Positions 7,977 through 16,471 of a stretch of 26,846 bases of DNA are shown piece after piece. The DNA comes from CAZPZR01 sp964591105 (GTDB lineage Bacteria; Bacillota; Clostridia; Lachnospirales; Lachnospiraceae): the NCBI GenBank assembly GCA_964591105.1, contig CAZPZR010000022.1, positions 1 to 26,846 on the forward strand. The letters are read 5' to 3'. Position 1 is the first letter of the stretch, and each line of letters begins with the position of its first letter. The translations under genes were made by a program, and so were the position numbers. Under the pieces are notes generated by a model, which was not told where the DNA came from, ran no database searches, and worked only from the letters and a program-made list of their open reading frames with translations.

Positions 7977-7986
7977 ACTTCCTCTC
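7963..7986. terminator. 24-bp perfect palindrome spanning the stop codons of two convergent genes
   Basis: GAGAGGAAGTTT and AAACTTCCTCTC are exact reverse complements with no gap; the prs stop and the ATPase stop share its centre TTTAAA. Both genes therefore end in Glu-Glu-Val. As RNA it folds into a hairpin with a short central loop; on the minus strand it is followed by CCATTTTTAT, a weak U-tract, so it may end the minus transcript. The terminator role is inferred. Confidence 0.55.
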
Positions 7987-9535
7987 GTTGATACGGGATA
8001 TGCAATTTAGCAAGTGCTTGTTCTTCTCTTTTTTGGCAAGTGAAGATCAGCACTTGTTTTTTATTTTCATACAACCACTTTAATGTATGTTCCAAACGCG
8101 TTTCATCGTAATACACAAAAGTGTCATCCAAAATCACCGGATATTCTTCCTCACACATAATTTCTCCCACTGCCATGCGCAGAGCGAAATAAATCTGTTC
8201 TATCGTTCCCCGGCTTAACTTCTCCACTGGAATTTTCTTTCCATCGAAGATTACACTCATTTTCAAGTGTTCTTCTACCAGAAGTCTTGTGTATTTTCCA
8301 CCTGTAATGTCTGCAAGAATTTCTGAAGCCCGCACATTGATTCGAACTTCTACCTGATTCCTCAATTCTTCTGAGAGTTCAACCAACTTTTGTTCCGCCA
8401 TAAGAACTGCCTGACGTTTTTTATCCAGCTCTTTGAACGTTTCTCCCATCTCTTCCATATCTTCCAGCTGCTCTTTCAGATTGTTGTACTGAACCTGTTT
8501 ATCCTTCAATACTTCACCAATCGTTTCACGTTTTGAGATTAGATGAGCAAGCGGCACCTTTTCTTCTTCTGGGGTAATTTCTTCCAGCAATCGTTCAGAA
8601 TCCGTTTTTACCGGTCTCTTTGAAACTTTCATTCGATTCCACACATAATTCCCAAATCCAAGCACTAGTACAATAGCCACCAGATAATTCCATGGTTTTC
8701 GAATTATCAAGGATGGAACAATGACCAAAATTAAAAATACAATGATTTCAATCGGATGAATTCTCCATTTTCCCGCACGGATTTCTTGAAGAATTTCCTG
8801 AAAAATTCCCTTTTCATTTTCAGCTTCTTCTCGTTCCTTTTTTTCTTTGCGGCTTTGAATCTCTTCACCCAGGTGTTGATATTCTTCCTGTAATTTGTGA
8901 ATGTCTCGCCACGTATAAGAAGCTTCTTGCTCGATTTTTTCACGGCACACTTGCTTTTCTTTCAAGTTTTCATTCACTGCTTTATCAATGATTTTTTTGC
9001 GATTCTGCAGATTTTTCAGTGCATCTGCAAGATTCAGATCCAAGTCCCCCGCCGCATAATAGTTTGCAGCGAAATTCTTAAGCTCTGCTGCCAATGTCAT
9101 CGCCGGTTCTACCTGCATCTGCTTAACGGAGATTGTATTTTCAAAAACCGTCTCCGTTAATCCTTCCAGCACTGTTTCCAAATCTCCATCTTCAATCGAA
9201 AGTGTCTCCCCATCATCCATGCAGAAAAGTTCTGCACATTTCGAATATTTGTCAAAGTTCCTTGTCAACAAAAAACTTTTTCCACCACTTTCTAACTGAA
9301 GTCTTCCCGCATAGTAATTTGGATTCTCCCATGGTTCATACATGCTAAAGGTGTCATTCACAGACGCACGGCCTCTCCCACGTTCTAATCCAAACAACAT
9401 GCTTTTGATAAACGTATGAATCGTAGATTTCCCAGATTCATTTTCACCATATAAAACATGAATTCCATCTGAAAAATCTAGTGTTTTATTTGTAAATTTC
9501 CCAAAATGTTTTAATTCTAATTTCTGAATTTTCAT
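7973..9535 (-). CDS. SbcC/Rad50-like (YhaN-type) AAA ATPase, short form with two membrane segments
   Basis: Probable ATPase partner of the Mre11/SbcD-like nuclease encoded just upstream. The N-terminus has MKIQKLELKHFGKF and Walker A GENESGKST (30-38). A coiled coil of moderate length (about 170-250) leads into two hydrophobic segments (about 258-300: IIVFLILVIVPSLII and YLVAIVLVLGFGNYVW). A second coil (about 345-395) is followed by the ABC-type signature region LSRGTIEQIYFALRMAVGE, then Walker B PVILDDTF. At 520 residues it is much shorter than Bacillus YhaN or SbcC, and no CxxC zinc hook is seen. One base separates it from the nuclease stop codon. Confidence 0.8.
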   Translation of the reverse strand: MKIQKLELKHFGKFTNKTLDFSDGIHVLYGENESGKSTIHTFIKSMLFGLERGRGRASVNDTFSMYEPWENPNYYAGRLQLESGGKSFLLTRNFDKYSKCAELFCMDDGETLSIEDGDLETVLEGLTETVFENTISVKQMQVEPAMTLAAELKNFAANYYAAGDLDLNLADALKNLQNRKKIIDKAVNENLKEKQVCREKIEQEASYTWRDIHKLQEEYQHLGEEIQSRKEKKEREEAENEKGIFQEILQEIRAGKWRIHPIEIIVFLILVIVPSLIIRKPWNYLVAIVLVLGFGNYVWNRMKVSKRPVKTDSERLLEEITPEEEKVPLAHLISKRETIGEVLKDKQVQYNNLKEQLEDMEEMGETFKELDKKRQAVLMAEQKLVELSEELRNQVEVRINVRASEILADITGGKYTRLLVEEHLKMSVIFDGKKIPVEKLSRGTIEQIYFALRMAVGEIMCEEEYPVILDDTFVYYDETRLEHTLKWLYENKKQVLIFTCQKREEQALAKLHIPYQREEV

Positions 9536-9536
9536 A

Positions 9537-10592
9537 TTATGTCCTTCTTGTTTCCATCAGCGCCTGAACTCCTTCGCATAATGCCAAGTATTCCACGCTC
9601 TCCTTCTCACAGTTCCCCCACTCTTCAATCAGACAGCCCAAAATATTATTTTTATTCTGTCTTTTTAATTTTTCAAAGTCATATGCCGGTTTCGTCTTAT
9701 CGGTTAATTCAACAATATTTCCATAAACATCAAACCCAGACAAATCAAAGAGAATATCTGGATCACGAAAACCGACCAACTGTATTTTATATATATTCTG
9801 TCTTCCGTTTGCCTCGATGGTGCTTTTCACAAGGCTTTTCACCTGATGGCCTGACATTTCTTTCGTCACATCAATTGATAAATGTTTATACTCACGAATA
9901 GAAATCGGAACAAATTCTGTACGGCAGCCAGCTCTTGTAATCTCTCCCACGATGCAGCCGTGAACCCCTACGTCATTTTTATCAATTGGCTCTAAGGCTC
10001 CCGCATATGCAATACGATCTCGCACAAGATACTGTGGTTTATGAATATGACCAAGTGCTACATAGTCATACCCCAACTGTTCCAATTCTTCCTTTTTCAC
10101 AGGAATATGCTTTTCATCTCCCCCGTGGAGCATAAATATCTCATAAGGCTGTCTTCCTTCTGCTGTTGCCCCTGCATATGTTTTTTCACGAATCTCTTTG
10201 CTGTGATAGCTATGCCCATAGACAGCAGTTCGAAGTTTCGGGAATTCCACATAATCAATCACTTTGTCCAGCAGCACATGCACATGGTCTGCCCACGCAA
10301 ATGTACGATAGTAGGAATCCACTTTTAAATAGTCATGGTTTCCCACAATCATAACAACTTCGGTCTTTGACAATTTTGAGAAGATTGCATTTACTTCCTT
10401 CAATTCTCGCACCAACGGCTGTCTATGAAACAAATCTCCGCAGATGAGAAGCAAGTCAGCCTTTTCTTCTTCACACAAATCTATCACACGTTCAAAACTA
10501 TTCCAGATTTCCTGACTTCTACTTGCGGCCTGCTTTTTTCCGACGTCCGGATTTGCCCCCAAATGTATATCGGCGGTGTGTACGAACTTCAT
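9537..10592 (-). CDS. DNA repair exonuclease, Mre11/SbcD/YhaO family
   Basis: Metallophosphoesterase nuclease of 351 residues. All the family metal motifs are visible: FVHTADIHLG (D8, H10), LLICGDLFHRQ, MIVGNHDYLK, IFMLHGGD and VALGHIHKPQ. With the ATPase downstream it should form an Mre11-Rad50-like complex that processes DNA ends. An ATG at 10613 would add MRERKRR, but family members begin at MKFVHTADIH and GAGAGG lies before the ATG at 10592. Its first 74 bases overlap the end of the upstream kinase gene, an unusually long same-strand overlap suggesting translational coupling or a recently lost stop in the kinase. Confidence 0.9.
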   Translation of the reverse strand: MKFVHTADIHLGANPDVGKKQAASRSQEIWNSFERVIDLCEEEKADLLLICGDLFHRQPLVRELKEVNAIFSKLSKTEVVMIVGNHDYLKVDSYYRTFAWADHVHVLLDKVIDYVEFPKLRTAVYGHSYHSKEIREKTYAGATAEGRQPYEIFMLHGGDEKHIPVKKEELEQLGYDYVALGHIHKPQYLVRDRIAYAGALEPIDKNDVGVHGCIVGEITRAGCRTEFVPISIREYKHLSIDVTKEMSGHQVKSLVKSTIEANGRQNIYKIQLVGFRDPDILFDLSGFDVYGNIVELTDKTKPAYDFEKLKRQNKNNILGCLIEEWGNCEKESVEYLALCEGVQALMETRRT

Positions 10593-11799
10593 TCGTCTTT
10601 TCCTCTCCCTCATTATTTTTATTCTTAGATGGCAATGAAACGATAAATTGTGTCTTCATGTCATCACTTTTCGCACGCACAGTTCCATGGTGGAGTTCCA
10701 CGATTTGCTTCGCAATGGCAAGCCCCAGTCCTGCGCCACCAGTTCCTGTCGATCTTGAACCGTCCACACGATAGAATTTTTCAAAGATTGTCTGCAACAT
10801 ATCTCCCGGAATTCTATCGCCTTCATTGGTAAATGTAATCTCCACTTTTCCATTTTTCATAAGCGCGCGAATTTCAATTTTTGTGTTTGCATAGCAATAT
10901 GCGATTGCATTTCGCAAAATATTGTCAAATACACGTGCAAGTTTATCCGGATCTCCATATACCACCAGATTATCTTCCACATGTACTTCACAGACCAGTT
11001 CCTTCTCCTGCAGAACTCCATAAAGTTCATCCGCCAGCTGCTCCAGCATCAACGACAGATTTATTTCTATTGGCTCTAACTCAATATTTTGCAAATTATA
11101 TCTCGTAATATCGAAAAATTCATTGATCAACTCCCCTAAACGGAGCGATTTTTCCAGTGCAATATGGGTATACTTCTCCTTGTCTTTCGGATCCATGTCT
11201 GGATGGCTGTCTAACATAGAGAGGTATGCCACAATTGACGTTAACGGTGTTTTCAAATCATGTGCCAGGAAAAGCACAAGATCATTCTTCTTCTTTTCCC
11301 CTTCGATTGATTCCAATTCCTGTCTTTTCAATGTAGCCTTAATCTCATTTAGGCGAATCTCAATCGGCTTCAATTCCGTGATTAAATGAATCGGTTCCGT
11401 AGAATCTGACATAATATTTTCAATTCCATCTCCCACCTGATCCAGATATCGGATGGTCTTGGAAATTGCCACATAATAGAACAACGCAAATAAAAGCAAA
11501 AATCCTATGATTGTGAAAAACAATTTGTTATCCCCGAACCAGCGCCAATACAAACTGATTGCTTCCTGTTCTTCAACACCAAATGTCATGATCACTTTTA
11601 AGAAGATTTGCGAAATTTCATCGTTATAGACTCCATCGATTACGTAATTCTGGAGAAACACTCCGACCAATACGGTCAGCGCTGTAACTAACACTGTCTG
11701 CAAAAGCAGCGTAAATTTCAGTTTTCGATAATTACTCTTCAACTTTATATCCAACTCCCCATACTGTCTTAATGAAATCAGATTTTCCTGTTGGTCCAC
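10519..11799 (-). CDS. Sensor histidine kinase, VanS-like
   Basis: Membrane sensor that would phosphorylate the VanR-like regulator encoded before it. Two membrane segments (about residues 29-50 and 94-115) flank a short external loop. The H-box FLAHDLKTPLTSIVAYLSML is followed by the N-box NILRNAIAYC and the G-boxes GTGGAGLGLAIAKQIVELHHG. This order and the AHDLKTPLTS motif are typical of the VanS group, but no van resistance genes are nearby. The start is uncertain: a GTG at 11799 gives 426 residues and a 68-base overlap with the regulator; TTG at 11754 or 11742 gives a short overlap instead. A 30-40 residue basic tail after SLPSKNKNN is unusual for the family. Confidence 0.87.
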   Translation of the reverse strand: MDQQENLISLRQYGELDIKLKSNYRKLKFTLLLQTVLVTALTVLVGVFLQNYVIDGVYNDEISQIFLKVIMTFGVEEQEAISLYWRWFGDNKLFFTIIGFLLLFALFYYVAISKTIRYLDQVGDGIENIMSDSTEPIHLITELKPIEIRLNEIKATLKRQELESIEGEKKKNDLVLFLAHDLKTPLTSIVAYLSMLDSHPDMDPKDKEKYTHIALEKSLRLGELINEFFDITRYNLQNIELEPIEINLSLMLEQLADELYGVLQEKELVCEVHVEDNLVVYGDPDKLARVFDNILRNAIAYCYANTKIEIRALMKNGKVEITFTNEGDRIPGDMLQTIFEKFYRVDGSRSTGTGGAGLGLAIAKQIVELHHGTVRAKSDDMKTQFIVSLPSKNKNNEGEEKTNEVRTHRRYTFGGKSGRRKKAGRK

Positions 11800-12421
11800 T
11801 CATCTTCTCACGCAGATGTCTAATGTGTACCATTACAGTATTGTTGCTATTTTTATAATATTTTTCATTCCATACTGTCTCAAAAAGTTCTTCAGAACTA
11901 ATGACTTTTCCACGATTTTCACACAGAAGCCATAAGATATCGAACTCAATCGGAGTCAGTGTAAGCGGCACTTCATTGTATACACACTCGTGTGATGTCT
12001 TATTTAACAAAAGGCCACCAAAATCTATCACTTCTCCAACTTCTTTTCCCGCGTCATTATACTGGGTAGAACGGCGAATCTGCGCTTTCACACGCGCCAC
12101 CAGTTCCAGTGGATTAAATGGCTTCGGAATATAATCATCTGCTCCCAGCGTCAATCCCGTAATCTTATCCATATACTCTGTCTTTGCAGTCAGCATAATC
12201 ACTGGAAATGTATATTTCTCTCGAATCTGCTTCAGAATCTGAAAACCATCAATATCTGGAAGCATAATATCCAGAATTGCAAGGTCGATTTTCATACTAT
12301 GTATGCAATCTAACGCATCCTGTCCTGTATAGAACTTGTATACGTTATATTGATCATTTTGAAGATATAATTCAATTACGTCTGCAATCTCTCTTTCATC
12401 ATCCACTACTAAAATATTCAT
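11732..12421 (-). CDS. Response regulator, OmpR/PhoB family, VanR-like
   Basis: Transcription factor of 229 residues. The receiver domain has VVDDE acidic residues (7-8), the phospho-acceptor Asp51 in LAILDIMLPDIDGF, Thr78 and Lys100 in YIPKPFNPLELVAR. The winged-helix DNA-binding domain follows (LTLTPIEFDILWLL, SSEELFETVWNE, NTVMVHIRHLREKM, KTVWGVGYKVEE). GGAGG lies seven bases before ATG. It heads a four-gene minus-strand unit: regulator, kinase, Mre11-like nuclease, Rad50-like ATPase. The signal and targets are unknown; autoregulation is likely by analogy. Confidence 0.93.
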   Translation of the reverse strand: MNILVVDDEREIADVIELYLQNDQYNVYKFYTGQDALDCIHSMKIDLAILDIMLPDIDGFQILKQIREKYTFPVIMLTAKTEYMDKITGLTLGADDYIPKPFNPLELVARVKAQIRRSTQYNDAGKEVGEVIDFGGLLLNKTSHECVYNEVPLTLTPIEFDILWLLCENRGKVISSEELFETVWNEKYYKNSNNTVMVHIRHLREKMSGPTGKSDFIKTVWGVGYKVEE

Positions 12422-12463
12422 ACGAACCTCCTACCTTTCGCTCCCCATCTCGTGATACGTTCG

Positions 12464-12493
12464 AGTATAAAAGAAAAGGGGCTTTTTACGCAA
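12464..12493 (-). promoter_or_regulatory. Putative promoter of the VanRS-like/nuclease operon
   Basis: TTGCGT (12493-12488), 18 bases and TATACT (12469-12464) on the minus strand. It overlaps the descending arm of the proposed asnS terminator. Confidence 0.5.
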
Positions 12494-12531
12494 GGAAACA
12501 CACAACGCTGTATCCCTGCTCAAAAAACCCC
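12478..12531 (-). terminator. Possible terminator of asnS
   Basis: On the minus strand GGGGTTTTT (12531-12523) can pair with AAAAAGCCCC (12487-12478, one bulged G), enclosing a long loop. The stem is followed by TTTTCTTTTA. The large loop makes it a less certain terminator. Confidence 0.45.
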
Positions 12532-12541
12532 ACTCAGCTGC

Positions 12542-13933
12542 TTATAATTCGCAGTTATTTACTGTTCTTGGGAATGGAATTACGTCACGGATGTTACCCA
12601 TGCCTGTCAGGTACATTACGCAGCGTTCAAATCCAAGTCCAAATCCAGAATGTCTTGTTGAACCATATTTTCTAAGATCAAGATAGAATTTGTAATCTTC
12701 TTCTGCAAGACCCATCTCTGCCATTCTTGCACGAAGTTTATCATAGTCATCTTCTCTCTGGCTTCCGCCGATAATTTCACCAATTCCAGGAACAAGACAG
12801 TCCACAGCTGCTACTGTTTTTCCATCTTCATTCATCTTCATATAGAATGCTTTAATATCCTTTGGATAATCTGTAACGAATACTGGACGTTTGAATACTT
12901 CTTCTGTCAAGTAACGTTCATGTTCTGTCTGAAGGTCTGTTCCCCATGTCACCTTATATTCGAACTTATCATTGTTCTTTTCAAGGATCTCTATTGCTTC
13001 TGTGTAAGTAACTCTAGCGAAATCAGAAGATACTACATTTTCCAGTCTTTCCAGAAGTCCCTTGTCTACAAATGAATTGAAGAACTTCATTTCTTCTGGT
13101 GCATTCTCAAGTACATAGTTAATTACATATTTGAGCATTGCTTCTGCGAGCATCATGTTATCATCCAAATCTGCAAATGCCATCTCTGGTTCAATCATCC
13201 AGAACTCTGCAGCGTGGCGTGTTGTGTTAGAGTTTTCTGCACGGAATGTTGGTCCAAATGTGTAGATGTTGCGGAATGCCTGTGCATATGTTTCCCCGTT
13301 CAACTGGCCACTTACTGTAAGGCTTGTCTCTTTTCCGAAGAAGTCATTGCTGTAATCTACTTTTCCATCTTCTGTCTTTGGAAGATTTTCCATATCTAAT
13401 GTTGTTACGCGGAACATCTCTCCAGCACCTTCACAGTCACTTCCTGTGATCAATGGTGTGTGAACATATACAAATCCTCTTTCCTGGAAGAACTTGTGGA
13501 TTGCATATGCACATAAAGAACGAACGCGGAATACTGCCTGGAATGTGTTTGTTCTAGGTCTCAAATGAGAAATTGTTCTCAAATATTCGAAACTGTGACG
13601 TTTCTTCTGCAATGGATAATCTGGTGCAGATGCGCCTTCAATCTCTACGCTGTCAGCCTGAATTTCAAATGGCTGTTTTGCCTGTGGTGTTGCAACAAGT
13701 GTACCTGTTACGATGATTGCTGCACCTACGTTTAACTTAGAAATCTCAGCAAAGTTGTCCATTGTGTCATGATATACTACCTGTAAAGGTTCAAAAAATG
13801 TTCCATCATTTACTACGATAAATCCAAATGTCTTAGAGTCGCGGATACTGCGAACCCAACCACCTACTGTAACTTTTTTATCAAGATACTGTTCTTTGTT
13901 CTTAAATAACTCCTTAATTGTAAGCAAATCCAT
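12542..13933 (-). CDS. asnS: Asparaginyl-tRNA synthetase
   Basis: Class IIb aminoacyl-tRNA synthetase, 463 residues, full length. The N-terminal OB-fold anticodon-binding domain (about 15-105) has KKVTVGGWVRSIRDSKTFGF. The catalytic domain shows motif 2 in FRAENSNTTRHAAEFWMIEPEMAF-like sequence and motif 3 GFGLGFERCVMYLTG near the C-terminus. The EFWMIEPE signature and overall length separate AsnRS from AspRS. AAGGAG precedes the ATG. It appears monocistronic, with its own extended -10 promoter. No T-box is visible in the 68-base leader region, unlike proS. Confidence 0.96.
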   Translation of the reverse strand: MDLLTIKELFKNKEQYLDKKVTVGGWVRSIRDSKTFGFIVVNDGTFFEPLQVVYHDTMDNFAEISKLNVGAAIIVTGTLVATPQAKQPFEIQADSVEIEGASAPDYPLQKKRHSFEYLRTISHLRPRTNTFQAVFRVRSLCAYAIHKFFQERGFVYVHTPLITGSDCEGAGEMFRVTTLDMENLPKTEDGKVDYSNDFFGKETSLTVSGQLNGETYAQAFRNIYTFGPTFRAENSNTTRHAAEFWMIEPEMAFADLDDNMMLAEAMLKYVINYVLENAPEEMKFFNSFVDKGLLERLENVVSSDFARVTYTEAIEILEKNNDKFEYKVTWGTDLQTEHERYLTEEVFKRPVFVTDYPKDIKAFYMKMNEDGKTVAAVDCLVPGIGEIIGGSQREDDYDKLRARMAEMGLAEEDYKFYLDLRKYGSTRHSGFGLGFERCVMYLTGMGNIRDVIPFPRTVNNCEL

Positions 13934-13970
13934 GTCTGTTACTCCTTTTGTCTCTCAAAATTCTTTCCTT

Positions 13971-13979
13971 ATTGTAACA
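13971..13979 (-). promoter_or_regulatory. Extended -10 promoter of asnS
   Basis: TGT then TACAAT on the minus strand (13979-13971), with an AT-only region where the -35 would be. It lies between the upstream gene's stop and the asnS ribosome site. Confidence 0.5.
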
Positions 13980-14001
13980 TATTCTTTTTTATTTTTATAG
14001 T

Positions 14002-16458
14002 CTAATTCATCATTCCAATGTATGAGTGTCCACTAGCCTTCGTCATTTCATCCATTTTTTCAAATGTCACGCTGCTCTTTGTTCCCGTTTTTGCATCCAA
14101 GTAAGTCACGGTAGTGTCTCCATATCCAACCAAAATCACAGGGGAATCTTTTCCTACGATTCCAACAACCGGTGTTCCCTGGTTGATCACATAGAGCAGT
14201 TCTTCTGTGGTACATCCTGTCAGATCCAGACTCTTTCCATCGGAAAGTTCTTCCATTACCTGCAGCGGTGATTCCTCAGCTTCAAGCCCTCTCTGTACCT
14301 GTTTTACAAGTTCAGATTCTGAATCCAGTTGATACTGCAGGTCACGATTTCCTCGTTCCCAGACATACTGCTGTTCCCAGGAAACCACAACACCCTTATA
14401 TTTTTCCGCATGCAGGATTGCCTCCCCTGCATCTTCGAAAATGCCGCGCAGGCGACCATGTCCGTATACATAGAATTCTTTCTCAGCTCCCATGTTGTCG
14501 AACATAACTTCCTTTGGTTTGTCACTGAACACTTGCTTTGGCTTCAGAATCTTTGGTTCCTTATCAGCCAGTCCGTCGCTGTAAGTAAGACGCATCTGTT
14601 TTCTCTTTAGTTCTGTCGTATAAGATTCCAAATAGATGTTACTCTTATCCACAGCTTCATTATTTGTAATGTAATCATCCGCAATGTTTTTGTAACCACT
14701 GCCTTTTTTCTTTGCTCGTTCAAGTGTAATCAGACCATCTTCGAATCCCGCATTCAGAACATAAATTCCTTCCTGCTCATATTCTTTGATGACTTCACCT
14801 TTTTTATTGCAAATTTGCAATTTGTACATTGGAATTCTCATTTCTCCTGACGCAGACATTCCTACATCAGATACCTTAGCGATTCCGCAAACTACGTCCG
14901 TTCCAACAAATCCAAGCGGCTGTATGCATTCATCCTCTGCACATTTGATCGTTCTTTCACTGCCGGAAGCTAGATTTTTAATTACGATTTCCTGTGCCTT
15001 CGTCACATCTTCATTCGTCTGGTATGCAATCAAGGAACTATCCTCTGCAATTCGATACTGATGTTCCGCCAGATTTTCCGCCAGTATATTCTCTGTATTC
15101 AAGTTCAGATTCATTTCATAAATGGTTCCGTTCGCCAGTACATACAGAAGTGCATCCGTTGCATCGTAGTAAACTAATTTTTTCAGTTCCTCTACCACAT
15201 AACCGGAAGATTTGTTTGTTGCGATAAATACCTGCTCCTCTACAGAACTTTGGGAAATATTGTAGTTATAGATTGCAACTCCAACTTCCCCCTCATGTTC
15301 TCCGCGGTTCATGTAACCATATACCGCAAACATAAGATTTCCAAACTCATCACAATCCAAAAGTTTCACTTCATGTTTAGACACTCGATTTCTATCATCT
15401 GTATTTTCTGTAGATGAGAAGCTGAATACAAGAGACACCTCATCTGTATTCTTGTTATAACTCCACAGTTCATTTGCCTTTACAAATGCTACGATACTTC
15501 CGTCACCATTTACCATATACTGAACGTCTGGATTACCAATTCCAAGCAGCACACCTTTTTCGCTGAATGCCACCTGTGTTGGATTGAAAATCTGTTCCAT
15601 CGTTCGGTCGTAATCTAGCAAATACGTCTGCTCTGCTGTTGCAATATGGCGTACGCGGAAAAATTCCTGAACTTTGTATTCGTCCATTTCATTTTCCTCT
15701 CCTTTGCAATGCACGGAGTATTCCAACACCACAGATGTGTAGACGCTGTTCATCTCCTTAATGCTCCATCGCACATTTCCCTCTATCTGTGGTTTTAATT
15801 CTCCCCATGTCACATGATCATAATCGGAGTGAATCGTCACATGATAGAACGAAGATGTATCTCCCTCGCCACTTGGTTCAATCGCCGTTCCAATGCCGGT
15901 TCCTTCAGCCTTGGCAAGTGCATTCTCATGAAAATCACGAATATAATCCAGACAGGAAAGAGCATTCATGTCCTGTGAATCCCGAATTCGTGTATAATAG
16001 TAAACTTTCTGATCATTTTCCAGGTTTATAACCAGCTCCAATACGCGTTCTTCTTCCAAAATTGTTGTGTCCTGAAGAAGAATTGACGCATCCTCATTAG
16101 GTTTCTCAATGCTGTCAGATAGCAGCTCTTCTTTCCCATCTAAGCTGTAGATCTGATAATCGATTTGAGTAATTTTCTGGTCATGTGCATCAATTTCCAA
16201 AGAAATATTTCCACTCGTCACAGGTGTGATGGAATCTCTGACTGCTGTCATATCCATCTCTTTCGCATATCCCGAAATGTTATTGATGGAATATCCGTGA
16301 TAAGAAAACGAAATCTCCGGAAAAGTGGCAGCCCCCATGTCGGCAGTCATGCTTTCATTTCCCTGATTTGTGAAATGACTGAATATCACCACCGCGACAA
16401 TAAATACGGCCACAAGAATCCCAGTATCTCTCAACCTTCTCTTTGTCCTTAATTTCAT
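14002..16458 (-). CDS. Large membrane-anchored protein of unknown function, possible degenerate C39-like C-terminal domain
   Basis: I do not recognise a named family. The 818-residue product has a basic N-terminus and one membrane segment (about 13-29, ILVAVFIVAVVIF), so the bulk is probably outside the cell. Residues about 50-270 are beta-rich; 290-600 contain repeated short strands ending in hydrophobic-acidic turns (for example DEFGNLMFAVYGYM and DATDALLYVLANGTIYEM) that suggest a beta-propeller. The last 110 residues, including LYVINQGTPVVGIVG and SPVILVGYGDTTVTYLDAKTG, look like the second half of a C39-like papain-fold domain, but the usual His before the VGY strand is replaced and no catalytic Cys is obvious. 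AGAGGA precedes the ATG. It follows the methyltransferase by 13 bases. Confidence 0.75.
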   Translation of the reverse strand: MKLRTKRRLRDTGILVAVFIVAVVIFSHFTNQGNESMTADMGAATFPEISFSYHGYSINNISGYAKEMDMTAVRDSITPVTSGNISLEIDAHDQKITQIDYQIYSLDGKEELLSDSIEKPNEDASILLQDTTILEEERVLELVINLENDQKVYYYTRIRDSQDMNALSCLDYIRDFHENALAKAEGTGIGTAIEPSGEGDTSSFYHVTIHSDYDHVTWGELKPQIEGNVRWSIKEMNSVYTSVVLEYSVHCKGEENEMDEYKVQEFFRVRHIATAEQTYLLDYDRTMEQIFNPTQVAFSEKGVLLGIGNPDVQYMVNGDGSIVAFVKANELWSYNKNTDEVSLVFSFSSTENTDDRNRVSKHEVKLLDCDEFGNLMFAVYGYMNRGEHEGEVGVAIYNYNISQSSVEEQVFIATNKSSGYVVEELKKLVYYDATDALLYVLANGTIYEMNLNLNTENILAENLAEHQYRIAEDSSLIAYQTNEDVTKAQEIVIKNLASGSERTIKCAEDECIQPLGFVGTDVVCGIAKVSDVGMSASGEMRIPMYKLQICNKKGEVIKEYEQEGIYVLNAGFEDGLITLERAKKKGSGYKNIADDYITNNEAVDKSNIYLESYTTELKRKQMRLTYSDGLADKEPKILKPKQVFSDKPKEVMFDNMGAEKEFYVYGHGRLRGIFEDAGEAILHAEKYKGVVVSWEQQYVWERGNRDLQYQLDSESELVKQVQRGLEAEESPLQVMEELSDGKSLDLTGCTTEELLYVINQGTPVVGIVGKDSPVILVGYGDTTVTYLDAKTGTKSSVTFEKMDEMTKASGHSYIGMMN

Positions 16459-16471
16459 TCATTCATCCTCT

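Noticed and set aside
10519..12421. Vancomycin-resistance locus suggested by the VanR/VanS-like pair
   Set aside because: No vanH, ligase, vanX, vanT or vanY gene is present; the genes downstream encode a nuclease and an ATPase.
14645..14653. Single perfect DnaA box TTATCCACA
   Set aside because: Isolated and inside a coding region; another lone copy is at 23672-23680. Single 9-mers of this kind are expected by chance in AT-rich DNA.
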